This document shows, piece after piece, positions 8,895-18,900 of a DNA stretch of 64,000 bases (position 1 is the stretch's first letter; the number at the start of each line of letters is the position of its first letter). The position numbers and the translations under genes were made by a program. The notes under the pieces were generated by a model that ran no database searches, had not been told where the DNA came from, and was given only the letters and a program-made list of their open reading frames with translations. The DNA is from Kordia jejudonensis (GTDB taxonomy: Bacteria; Bacteroidota; Bacteroidia; Flavobacteriales; Flavobacteriaceae), in assembly GCF_001005315.1 (NCBI RefSeq), contig NZ_LBMG01000013.1, positions 1 to 64,000 on the forward strand, in the 5' to 3' direction.

Positions 8895-9902
8895 CTAAAT
8901 CATCTTCAAAGTATCTATTTCATATTTTACTATGTAGGGTGTTTTTCTTCTCACAACAGCGAAAGCTCTTGCCACCAATTTATTCCTGATTATATTAATT
9001 GTACTCATTTTATGTTTGCCTTTTTCAATACGTGAATTGAAGAAATCTTTTATTTCAGGATCAGTTTGTAGCGCGCAAATTACACACATATTTAAAATAC
9101 TTTTTAATTTCTTATTAGCTAAATTCGATACTCTATTTCGTCTGTTTATACTAGAACCAGACTGGTGAGGAAATGGAGCAATTCCACAATAAGAAGCAAA
9201 CTGCCGCCATGTCTTAAACTTTATAAAACAATCGGTATACACGATCAAAGATATAGCTGAAATAGCACCAAGTCCTTGAATACTTGTTATTAACTCATAC
9301 TGCTCTTTTATAACTTTATCATTGCTGATTATTTTTTTAATGGTTTTCATTATAATTTTTATTTGTTCACTTAGTGCTTCAATCATTTTTTCTTGTACAG
9401 AAAAGATCGTTTCGTATTCTTTTTCCTTGTAAACTCTCTTTTGTTCCCTTAATGTTGCCTTAAATCCAGCTCTCTGTTTTACTAATCGATCTCTTAGAGA
9501 TAAAAGACTTTTAAGTTTAGAAATATTGACTTTTGGAGTTTTACTAGGTATTAGTTCATCTCTTAATCTGTAGCCATATAATGCAATTCGACCTGCATCA
9601 ATCATATCATTTTTTCCTCTTGCTATTCCTAAAGACCTTTTAATTTCTAAACCTGAAATCATACAAAATAGTAATGATTCATCATTTAGAAATTGTGATA
9701 ATTGATATGAATATAAACCTGTATGTTCTAAAACAAATAGGACTTCTTGCTTTGAAAACGTGATATTCTTAAACGTCCAAACAATCATTTTTCTAAACCC
9801 TTTAGGAGTATTTTCAAATTGTTGATTATTTTGAATAGTGTGAATACAAACATCTATCACAGATTTACTAATGTCAATTCCTATAACCTCTTTTACTTTC
9901 AT
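8895..9902 (-). CDS. IS110-family transposase
   Basis: 335 residues, typical for IS110. The N-terminal RuvC-like DEDD domain is clear: VIGIDISKSVIDV (Asp), VLEHTGLYS (Glu) and KNDMIDAGRIALYG (Asp...Asp). The C-terminal Transposase_20 domain has IQGLGAISAISLI, then YCGIAPFPHQSGSSI with the catalytic serine, and RRNRVSNLANKKLKSIL. No stop or frameshift is present, so the enzyme may be active. IS110 enzymes recombine DNA through a bridge RNA encoded in the element; in IS110-group members that RNA lies upstream of the gene, here the structured region 9903-10130. The element sits exactly at the left edge of the virus-like block. Confidence 0.95.
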   Translation of the reverse strand: MKVKEVIGIDISKSVIDVCIHTIQNNQQFENTPKGFRKMIVWTFKNITFSKQEVLFVLEHTGLYSYQLSQFLNDESLLFCMISGLEIKRSLGIARGKNDMIDAGRIALYGYRLRDELIPSKTPKVNISKLKSLLSLRDRLVKQRAGFKATLREQKRVYKEKEYETIFSVQEKMIEALSEQIKIIMKTIKKIISNDKVIKEQYELITSIQGLGAISAISLIVYTDCFIKFKTWRQFASYCGIAPFPHQSGSSINRRNRVSNLANKKLKSILNMCVICALQTDPEIKDFFNSRIEKGKHKMSTINIIRNKLVARAFAVVRRKTPYIVKYEIDTLKMI

Positions 9903-10130
9903 TAATTAATTATTAAACGGTTAATATTTAAAATAAGTTGTTTTAACTAACACCTTTAATGAGGACATTCTAAAATTCTATTTGGTTCTTAACAACTTAT
10001 CAAAAAGAGTAGAGTCTAATACAGAAATAGGCTCTAAAACGCTAGTAGTTGCAAAAGTTCACTCTACTCTTAATAATTCATTGATAAAATATATTTTATC
10101 AATGAATTTGAAAAAGGAATCTATATGATT
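9903..10130 (-). ncRNA. candidate IS110 bridge RNA / left-end region
   Basis: Noncoding DNA upstream of the transposase start, where IS110-group elements (for example IS621) encode their bridge RNA. It holds two strong inverted repeats. AAGAGTAGAGT at 10005-10015 pairs perfectly with 10061-10071 around a 45-nt loop, and a 32-bp perfect palindrome lies at 10076-10107. Large stems with internal loops are what a bridge RNA would show. The element ends, and therefore the RNA limits, could not be fixed; the assignment rests on position and structure only. Confidence 0.4.
10076..10107. repeat. perfect 32-bp palindrome
   Basis: Half-site ATTCATTGATAAAATA followed directly by its exact reverse complement. 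It lies between the IS110 transposase (leftward) and the virus-like element (rightward). It could be part of the IS110 left end, an operator for a dimeric regulator, or a factor-independent terminator-like hairpin. Confidence 0.75.
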
Positions 10131-10380
10131 TTAGATAACACCCTTTATTCTTACAAAACTAAAGGTAGTTGCAGTAAGTAATGATAAAGTATTACAGAAT
10201 TTATTTATTTTATTTTAGTTATTTGACAGAAATAACATTCTTTCTATAATTACCTCAATGGTCAATAGGTCTTCATGGAGTTTCTCTACAAAATTGAATT
10301 TTCAGTTATCATTCTCTTAACTAAATTGGTTGTTTTTTCTTAAATAACGTAAAAAAATCAATAATCAAAGTACACTTTAG

Positions 10381-10408
10381 GTTCAAGTTACAAAAGTGAA
10401 CAAATGAT
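10381..10408 (+). promoter_or_regulatory. conserved 28-bp upstream element, copy 1
   Basis: First of three near-identical copies (10381, 21160, 29556). It contains GTTCA and TGAAC as 5-bp inverted arms around AGTTACAAAAG, then the tail AAATGAT. The preceding CTTTAG is shared with copy 2. It ends 58 bp before the start of the first gene of the virus-like block and is followed by TTATAAT, a plausible promoter -10/-7 region. Probably an operator or a phage-type promoter for the block 10467-21148. Confidence 0.8.
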
Positions 10409-10466
10409 TTATAATTAAGCGTTTCTACATTTATATCAAACGAGTACTAATACTCAAACGATATAT

Positions 10467-13400
10467 ATGAAATTAGAAATTATTAACGACGAAAAAAGCA
10501 ACAAGTTACAGTTACGATTTAGTAAGGCACTCAATCGTGCATTTAATGCTTTTTTAAGAGATTTAGAAATCAAAAAAACACAAAGTGATAAAAATATTTA
10601 TACAGCAGATAAAATTCCTGCCTATGATGGTTTTATTGAGAATTTACAATCTCTAATTAATAGTGGTGGTGATTGGCGAGGAGTAAATGTATTTCCAGTT
10701 TTTGAGGAAACCTATGAGAGTATTGCAGGAAGGAAATTCATTATTATCAACATACACTACACGGATGATACTACAGAAAAAAAAGAACCACATATTATTT
10801 TTCAATTATGGGAAAATGACGCGGTTGATTTAGCGCGTAGTTATGGTAGACTCAAATATGGAGAAAACTTCGTAACAATTAGTACTGCTAAAAAGTATAT
10901 AAAGGAAGGACGAAGTATTTTTGAAGCAAAAAAAATTATCAATCAATCAATTATTGATAGTCTAAAAAAAGAAAAAACAAGTAACCAATCAATTGTTGAA
11001 ACTGAAAATAATGACATAAATAGTAACGAAAATAAGGTTGAAACAGAAGTTTTAGAAGTATTACCTGAGGTAGAAAATGACGTACTTGTTATTTCAAAGA
11101 TAATACGTCCAGATGACTCGCTAGAGATCGAAAATGTTTTAGTTCCTACTGCTGCAAAAGAACCCTTTCAAAGTGGAAATGTAAGTGCTAAAGATTTAGA
11201 AATTATTCGATCGGATTTTCCTGATTTAATCACAAAAAAAGATGATGATATAGCAAGTTTAACAGCTATTGAACTTTTTCAACTATCACAAATATTATAT
11301 CCTGAACATACTGATCTATCAATATCAAAAATGAAAATTTTTGATGAACAAAGAAAACGAGGTCTAAAGTTATATGAATCTTTAGGTTATCCCTCTGATT
11401 TAGATTATCCACATATCTCACTTATTCACGGTTATAAAAATGTAAGACCATTAAGAAGATTTATTTATTCAAGTGGTGAAAAAAAGATGTGGTGGAAAGC
11501 AATAGCGCAAGCACGTCCTATCGCTGATCTTAATAGTGGAATTGAGATCATTGATGAACTAATTCAAAAACTCAACGAAAAACGTAAAGAGTATATAAAT
11601 CCTGATACTAATACTCCATATAGAATTAAAGGTTTTAAAAAGAAACTAGAACAGCTTGATATTGATATTGAGCAATATAAAATTTCCAAGCAAAACATAC
11701 TTGACTATTTAGTTCCAAATAAAAAAGAGCAAACTTTAAATACGGACAGCTTTCAAAGTGAAAAAGACATTATTAAAGAACTAAGAGAAATTACAAAAAC
11801 CATCATTGATGAATTTGAAGTATTAGCATTAGGATTGGAAGGAGAGAGTGAGTATATAATTTCAACTGCAAAAGATGTTTTGGCAGCAATTTCTTTGAAA
11901 GTAAGTGATGTTGATTTTAAAAATAATATTCTTTCGGTTATTTATGAATATAAAGGATTAAAAAGTGATTTAGATTTACAAACAAGATCAGTAAGTAATC
12001 CACTTATTAATAAACTTGAATATTTAGTAAATCAAGTCAAAGATTTAAAACCGCTTACCATAGAAAAAGAGATTGTTGTAAATGGTAGACTTATAAAAAA
12101 TGTTTTAGTTCCAAAAGCTGCATTAGAACCTTTCGCGTCAGGCGTTATTGACCTAGATAAAATAAAATATGTAAAAGAGCATTTTCCAAAACTCTTTTTA
12201 CTAAATGATTCCAACATTGAAAAAGCTACAACGATCCAACTTTTCAGACTCTTACAATTGGAAGATCATCAAAAGTTTGGTATTGATCTTAGCTACACGA
12301 TGAGAGCTGGAGTTGTAAATAAAAAAGGCGAACAACTATTTAAAGAACTTGGATATCCTCTACACTATAATTATCCTTATGTTAATATTAGACAAGGATA
12401 TAAAAGTGTTTTACCGCTTTCTAGGATTATTAGTTCTACAAGTGATTATCTAAATTATGCGAATGCATTAACAAATTGGCGACCAATTGCAGATGTCTCT
12501 TTAGCAAAAAAATATATAGATGAGTTACTTACCGAGTCACACAATGAACTTGCTGATATTTTAAAAAATAAAAATAAGTTTGAAGATCAGCTAGATTTTA
12601 AAGATCAGTATGATACGATCAGTACTAAAATTAGATTTTTGGAAAGTTCCAAAACAAAAATAGATAACTATATATTTTCCATAAGTAAAAAGCAAGTTAA
12701 AGAGCCAATAAAAAGCTTGCCAATTGAAAGTATTAAGCCTAAAAATTTAGATGTAAATAAGCCCTTAACTATTGTAAAGGATATTAAAACAAGGGATCAA
12801 ATAATTCCAAATGTATTAATTCCTGCGGGAGTAAAAGAGCCATTTCAGTCAGGAAATTTTGAGCATGAAACAGACATTACTATAAAGAGAAACTTTCCTG
12901 AATTGCAAAGTCTTAAAGATCAAGATTTATCCAAAGTATCATCTGTTACTTTATTTAAACTTTTACAAAAACGTAGGTTAGCGACATTAAATATTTTCAT
13001 TGACTATGACAATGTTAGACGAACATTTAATTTCAGAGGTAGAAAAGCTTTTCTTGATCTTGGATATCCAACAGATTTAAAATATCCTTATGTTTTCAAA
13101 GCAGGAGGTTACAAAAATGTAACTCCATTGATCTCACTTATTAGAGAGCATAGAGAATCATTAAATCCTATAAATTGGGATACTGCTGTAATTCATGCGC
13201 GTCCAGTGGCAAATTTAGATGAAGCAATAAATTTTATTAATAAAGAAATATCAGCTTTAAGAATAAAACAAGAAAAGAGTTTTTCAACATCTAATGACCA
13301 AAAGGTATTCGAACGTTTTGAAGGTGATATTGAAAGATATAAAGAATCAAAGCAAGTAATACTAGATTACAAAAAATCAATTTCTGATTCAATTTTACAA

Positions 13401-15512
13401 AACGAAAACACTACTACCGTAAGTGAAACTGACACTAGAATTGAGCAAAACGAAAACGATACTTTACAGGATATTGAAGAAATGACTTCGGATGAAAGTA
13501 CAAGTGAAATTCGCCATTTATTATCAGATGTTATTTCTGAATTGTTAACATTGAGTAATGATTTAACTGGAGAAGATGAGACTATTATATCAACTACAAT
13601 ATTTGATTTAGAGAAAGCGCAAGACCAGGATGATGAACAAAAACTTTTAATTCAACTTGAACTTGCGCTTAGTTCATTTAAAGATTGGGTTTTTGATTTG
13701 AGAGAAGGTACAAGTGTAAAAACTACAAAAATAATTAGTCGTCTTATAAACGCATTAAAAAATGAAGGTATTTCCTTTATTGAAGCACCTAATTATTTAT
13801 CTATCGCAAAAGATATCATCACAAAAAATAAAGCCATTGTTAGGGTATTAGTTCCAATACTTGCAAATGAGCCATTTCAGTCAGGCGGTGTGTATGTGAA
13901 TGAGCGTGAGAACTTGAAAATTGACTTTCCTGAATTATATACAATAACAGCCAAAGAATTGCCCAATATATCAGGTGTGAATCTTTTTAGGTTATCACAA
14001 TTAGGTCATCCACAAGAATACGGTATTGATATATCACGTAGAGCTGTACATAATGAGATAGAACATCGTGGCGAAAGTCTATTTGAAGAAATAGGTTTCC
14101 CGACTGATATAAACTATCCGTATATAAATATTAATACAGGATATAATAGTATACAATCCTTAAAATATGTTATAGATAAAGATGGGAAAAATCATTGGTG
14201 GTGGACAGCTTTGGAACATTGGCGACCAGTTGCAGACATTCCAAAAGCTACTGCTTACATAGATAATGAAATAGCTAAACTTTTGGTAGATCAGCAAGAG
14301 TATATAAATCCCACAACAAAAAGAGTAAAAACAAAAAAAGAGTATAGAGAAGCTTACTATAATTTAGATTTTGAGATCAAAAATTTAAAAAAATCAAAAG
14401 TTTGTCTGAAAGAATATCTAACCGATTCTATTGAAGAAGAACTAATTGATAATGTCACTCCATCCGAGCCAATACCAAACGATAGTTATATTGATCGTGT
14501 CATTGTAGCCATGCACGATGCCTATATGAACGGGCAACGACTTACAAAAAAGAAAATTGAAGACTTGCGTGTTTCCACAGATGCGCCAAGTTTGGGAGCG
14601 CTTTGGGAAGCGGTAGAACTAAGCTGGCTTTTATGGTATAAACGATTGTATCAGCTTCCACTTCCATTTTATGATCGTCTTATAAAAATGGATAATTTTT
14701 GGAAAAAATTACAGCCTACTTATGCATATAGTGATAGTAGTAAAGAACTCTTTAAGCAATATTCCACACCTTGTCCGATAGGTGCAATCATTGCACAATA
14801 TACGGGCATGGACAGCGCACAATCAATCTTTGAACCAAGCGCAGGGAACGGACTTTTATTAGTTGGTGCAGATCCTACAATTACTCATGTCAACGAAATT
14901 GATAAAAGCAGACGAAAATCACTTACGTATCAACGCTTTTCAAAAATAACAACTGAAAATGCAGCCCTTCCATTCCCTAAAGAAATGAATAAAAAATATG
15001 ATGTAGTTGTGACCAATCCACCGTTTGCCAAATGGGAAGATTCCAAGGAAGAAAAGGCTTTTATCATTCGAGAATATTTTCACAATCACAGGGGAATGAA
15101 CCATTATATCCGATTGGAACACCTTATGGCGGGTTTGGCACTTAGAACCATGAAAAACTATGGTAAAGCAGCCATTATTATAATGGGACATTTGAGTTTT
15201 GATGCAGATGGGACTTGGAAAAAATATCGTCCATTTTTTAGTTGGCTTTATCGTCACTATAAAGTAGATGATGTTATTAATATGAATAGTTATAAACTCT
15301 ACAACAAACAGGGAGCAGTTAAAGAAACGATGCTAATACTAATTGGTGGTCTAAAGGCAATACCTGAAGGTGTGCCACCCAATCTAAAAGAGCAGCCACA
15401 GCTTGACACCATCGTTTCTTCTTTTACAGATTTATGGATGCGTGTACAGACTCATATCCTACCAAATATAGATGTAGTATTACAACAATTAAAAATAGCA
15501 GTAAAACAATGA
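10467..15512 (+). CDS. giant N6-adenine methyltransferase-like protein with four internal repeats
   Basis: 1681 residues. The C-terminal part is a Rossmann methyltransferase: FEPSAGNGLLLVG near residues 1455-1467 (SAM loop) and VVVTNPPFAKW near residue 1513 (catalytic NPPF of N6-adenine enzymes). The N-terminal 1300 residues carry four copies, at about 222, 545, 781 and 1125, of a 160-180-residue repeat. Each opens with LVPxAxxEPFxSG and then has LGYPxDxxYP, a GY, a Trp region and RPxAD; I do not recognise it. The next genes overlap it by ATGA coupling and encode a Strawberry-notch helicase. Phage P1 DarB joins such a methyltransferase and helicase in one anti-restriction protein, so protection of incoming DNA is a reasonable inference. 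The product may also act in replication. Confidence 0.8.
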   Translation: MKLEIINDEKSNKLQLRFSKALNRAFNAFLRDLEIKKTQSDKNIYTADKIPAYDGFIENLQSLINSGGDWRGVNVFPVFEETYESIAGRKFIIINIHYTDDTTEKKEPHIIFQLWENDAVDLARSYGRLKYGENFVTISTAKKYIKEGRSIFEAKKIINQSIIDSLKKEKTSNQSIVETENNDINSNENKVETEVLEVLPEVENDVLVISKIIRPDDSLEIENVLVPTAAKEPFQSGNVSAKDLEIIRSDFPDLITKKDDDIASLTAIELFQLSQILYPEHTDLSISKMKIFDEQRKRGLKLYESLGYPSDLDYPHISLIHGYKNVRPLRRFIYSSGEKKMWWKAIAQARPIADLNSGIEIIDELIQKLNEKRKEYINPDTNTPYRIKGFKKKLEQLDIDIEQYKISKQNILDYLVPNKKEQTLNTDSFQSEKDIIKELREITKTIIDEFEVLALGLEGESEYIISTAKDVLAAISLKVSDVDFKNNILSVIYEYKGLKSDLDLQTRSVSNPLINKLEYLVNQVKDLKPLTIEKEIVVNGRLIKNVLVPKAALEPFASGVIDLDKIKYVKEHFPKLFLLNDSNIEKATTIQLFRLLQLEDHQKFGIDLSYTMRAGVVNKKGEQLFKELGYPLHYNYPYVNIRQGYKSVLPLSRIISSTSDYLNYANALTNWRPIADVSLAKKYIDELLTESHNELADILKNKNKFEDQLDFKDQYDTISTKIRFLESSKTKIDNYIFSISKKQVKEPIKSLPIESIKPKNLDVNKPLTIVKDIKTRDQIIPNVLIPAGVKEPFQSGNFEHETDITIKRNFPELQSLKDQDLSKVSSVTLFKLLQKRRLATLNIFIDYDNVRRTFNFRGRKAFLDLGYPTDLKYPYVFKAGGYKNVTPLISLIREHRESLNPINWDTAVIHARPVANLDEAINFINKEISALRIKQEKSFSTSNDQKVFERFEGDIERYKESKQVILDYKKSISDSILQNENTTTVSETDTRIEQNENDTLQDIEEMTSDESTSEIRHLLSDVISELLTLSNDLTGEDETIISTTIFDLEKAQDQDDEQKLLIQLELALSSFKDWVFDLREGTSVKTTKIISRLINALKNEGISFIEAPNYLSIAKDIITKNKAIVRVLVPILANEPFQSGGVYVNERENLKIDFPELYTITAKELPNISGVNLFRLSQLGHPQEYGIDISRRAVHNEIEHRGESLFEEIGFPTDINYPYININTGYNSIQSLKYVIDKDGKNHWWWTALEHWRPVADIPKATAYIDNEIAKLLVDQQEYINPTTKRVKTKKEYREAYYNLDFEIKNLKKSKVCLKEYLTDSIEEELIDNVTPSEPIPNDSYIDRVIVAMHDAYMNGQRLTKKKIEDLRVSTDAPSLGALWEAVELSWLLWYKRLYQLPLPFYDRLIKMDNFWKKLQPTYAYSDSSKELFKQYSTPCPIGAIIAQYTGMDSAQSIFEPSAGNGLLLVGADPTITHVNEIDKSRRKSLTYQRFSKITTENAALPFPKEMNKKYDVVVTNPPFAKWEDSKEEKAFIIREYFHNHRGMNHYIRLEHLMAGLALRTMKNYGKAAIIIMGHLSFDADGTWKKYRPFFSWLYRHYKVDDVINMNSYKLYNKQGAVKETMLILIGGLKAIPEGVPPNLKEQPQLDTIVSSFTDLWMRVQTHILPNIDVVLQQLKIAVKQ

Positions 15513-15931
15513 TTTATTACAACAGTCAATTAATGTCAGGTGATACCAGTGCCATTTTATTTATGGTAGAAAATCCATCACCTTTTAAGCAATACGAAGA
15601 TCACGAAGCAGCCATCTATATCACAATTCATTTACTAATTGAAGATGCAATACTTCAGGGCGAAAACCCAATAGCTATGATTGAAAACTATTTGAATGTG
15701 GTTTATAATGGTGGAACAACCACAGGTGAAATCACAGATTATTTAATACAAACAGGAAGCTTGCAAAATGCTTTATGGGAACTCAAAGAGAAATGGAGTG
15801 AATTAGATACAAAAATTAATGAAAATTCCTTGATGTATAGCAGTTTAAGCAAACAAAATGTCACAGAGATATACGCACAGAGAACATTACGAACTTATTT
15901 AGAAACATTAGCAGGATATGATAGAGAATAG
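15509..15931 (+). CDS. hypothetical protein between methyltransferase and helicase
   Basis: 140 residues from the ATG that overlaps the previous stop (ATGA), with a 14-bp overlap to the helicase gene. Translational coupling on both sides implies that it is made in step with these two proteins. Acidic and helical, with GGTTTGEITDYLIQTGSLQ in the middle; no family recognised. It could be a small subunit bridging the split DarB-like methyltransferase and helicase. An upstream in-frame extension to 15434 lies inside the previous gene and is less likely. Confidence 0.7.
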   Translation: MIYYNSQLMSGDTSAILFMVENPSPFKQYEDHEAAIYITIHLLIEDAILQGENPIAMIENYLNVVYNGGTTTGEITDYLIQTGSLQNALWELKEKWSELDTKINENSLMYSSLSKQNVTEIYAQRTLRTYLETLAGYDRE

Positions 15932-18900
15932 TGGAGAAAAAGAATTAATAATTGCAAAAGAAGAATTTACAGAGGATGCAGAGAAATTAGCAAAAATAGT
16001 AGAAGATGGTAAGGCTTTACACGTCTACAAGCCTTTTTCAAAAGCACCGTTTGTCATTGGTACACTTGTGCCTAGAAATTTAGAATTTGAAATTAAAAAA
16101 TCGTTTAAACCTATCGTTGATACCTACAAAGATATTGACAGGTATGTAATGACAGGCTTGCGATATCCTTCAAAAGAGGAATTATGGAAAGCCCTAGCTG
16201 CTGAACAAGTTGATGCAATTGCGCTATACTTATATCAATTTGAGAACGATCAAGGTATCATTATAGGAGATCAAGCAGGAATTGGAAAAGGAAGACAAGC
16301 AGCTTCTGTTATTCGTCACGCAGTACTTAATGGTTACTTGCCTATATTTTGCACAAAATCACCTGATTTATTTACAGATATCTACCGTGATTTGAAGGCA
16401 ATTAATTTTGGAGATATCAGCCCTTTTATCATCAATACGACAAACAATGCAAATATCAAGGATGAAAAAGGAAATGTGATATTTAGCCCTTTAAGTAATG
16501 AGTCTCAAATAGAACTCATTACAACAGAGGTAGAATATGCCATAGATAGTCCTGAATCTATTAATTGGCACAAACAAGCAGGAATAAAACTTCCCGATGC
16601 GGAGTCAACACCTTATATCACTTTATTAGAACCATTGGATTATCTTCCAAAGGGCTATAATATGATTTTTTGTAGTTATTCTCAAATTCAATCAGCACAC
16701 CCATACAAGCGTGATTGGTTAGAGAAGCTTATAAAACGCGGTGTTTTTGGAAGTAAAACATATCAAAAAGTAATTTTTATAACTGACGAGTCACACATGG
16801 CTGGTGGTTATGACTCTATTATTGGAAAATGGATTCGTAATGTATTACCACATAGTAAGGCTTGCTGCTACCTAAGTGCCACCTTTGCCAAATATCCCGA
16901 TGTAATGCCCTTATATGCAAAGAAAACGGCAATTTTGGAAACCAATATGAGTGATTACAGATTTGTAAGAGCGATGAAAGGTGGTGGACTTGCGTTACAG
17001 GAGATCGTAGCATCAAATTTGGCAGAGAGTGGACAGCTTATTCGTCGCCAACGATCTAACAAAGGTATTAAGATTGATTACATCACGCTTAATAGTGAAC
17101 CTGAACGAAGTAAAAACCGTGCGAGTGTTGACCGAATAATTAAAATAATGAATGACATTGTTGCTTTTGAAGAAGCCTATGTAATGCCGATTAAGGATGC
17201 TATTCATTATAAGGCAAAAGTAGAAAATGGCAGAGTTTCTAAAGGTGTTAGAGGTTTAGGCGTGAATAGTACTCCTTATTTTTCCCGTGTATTTAATATT
17301 ATAGATCAGATGTTATTTTCTTTGAAAGTAAAAGAGGTAGCAGAAAAAACGATTGATCTATTAAATGAGGATAAAAAAGTAGTCATTGCTTTTAAATCAA
17401 CAATGGGTGCATATCTAAAAGATTTGAATTTAATTTCAGGTCAAGAAATTCCAGCAGAAGGACTTGATTTTACACGTACATTAGAAAAAGGATTACAGTC
17501 CATTTTAAGCTACGGTTATACTGATATTACAGGTGAAAAATCTCGTGTGCAGATTCCAATTGATGCACTTGGCGCAAATGGAAAAGCACGTTATAATGAG
17601 ATAAAAAAACGAATTAAACTTGAAGCTACAGGGCTTACCATTTCTCCAATTGATGAACTGATTTCGATTATAGAATCCTCGCAAAAACCGAGTTATGTTG
17701 GTGGTCACTCAAATTCAAATTACAAAGTGGCTGAAGTTACTGGACGCAAACAACGTATTGATTTGTCAGATGATATTGCCGTTGTTGAGAGTTATTCTAG
17801 TAATACAGAAGAATCATTCCGTTTATTTAATGAAGGTAAAATAGATGTGCTACTTATCAATCAAAGTGGCAGCACTGGTTTTTCAGCACATTCTTCAAAA
17901 GAGTTTAAAGATCAGCGACAACGCGCTATGATTATTCATCAATTTGAACTGGATATCTATGTAGAAATTCAAAAACGTGGACGCATTAATCGCACAGGAC
18001 AGGTAAATCTACCCGAATACTATTACATCACAAGTGATATTCCTACCGAAAAGCGACTTATGACCATGCTTAAAGGGAAATTAAAGTCCTTAGATGCCAA
18101 TACAACAGGTTCGCAAAACACCAATGAAGATACGTTAAAAAGTCCTGATATTTTTAATAAATATGGAGATCAGGCTGCATGGGATTGGATTACACAAAAT
18201 AGTCACATGATGTCTGTATTGGGATATCCAACGCATCACAAAGAAGAAGGAATATATGTTAGAAATAAATCTAGGGATGGCGCAATTCGTCAACTTACAG
18301 GGCGTGCAGGACTACTGATGGTAGATGCACAAGAAAAGCTATATAACGATCTTATATCACAATACAATCATATTGTGAAAGTTGAAAAGCAAAATGGCAC
18401 GTATGATTTAGAAGTAGAATACTTACCATTAGATGCAGAGGTTAAACAGCGTTTTCTTTACGAAAAAGGAAACGGAGGAACAACCCCGTTTGGGAAAGAT
18501 ACCATTCGCGATGTTACCATTATTAATAATCTTAAACGTCCACTTTTGAAAAGTGAAATTGACGATCGTATTGAAAACACATTAAATGGTCAAAAACCAT
18601 CACAGATTCGTATAGGAATTGAAAAACATATTGCTGAAGAATTTCCAAAAGTTGTAGAAAAGCGAGTTAAAAAACGTGAATCTGACATTAGTAAGTTAGA
18701 AAAAGAATTTAAAACTTTACCTGAAGTTGATAGCGATTTAGATGTACAGGAAAATGAGAAAATTAAAAATGATATTGACAAAGCGCAGAAACTCATTGAC
18801 AAGAAAAAAGCAAGTCTTGAAAAAGTATTGACAGAACTCACCGAAGTTAAAAAAACAATTTTAAAATATATAAATTTTTGGAATACAGGTGATGTAGTCA

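Noticed and set aside
15434-15508. N-terminal extension of the 140-residue protein
   Set aside because: It overlaps the end of the methyltransferase gene. The ATG in the ATGA overlap at 15509 is a better start.
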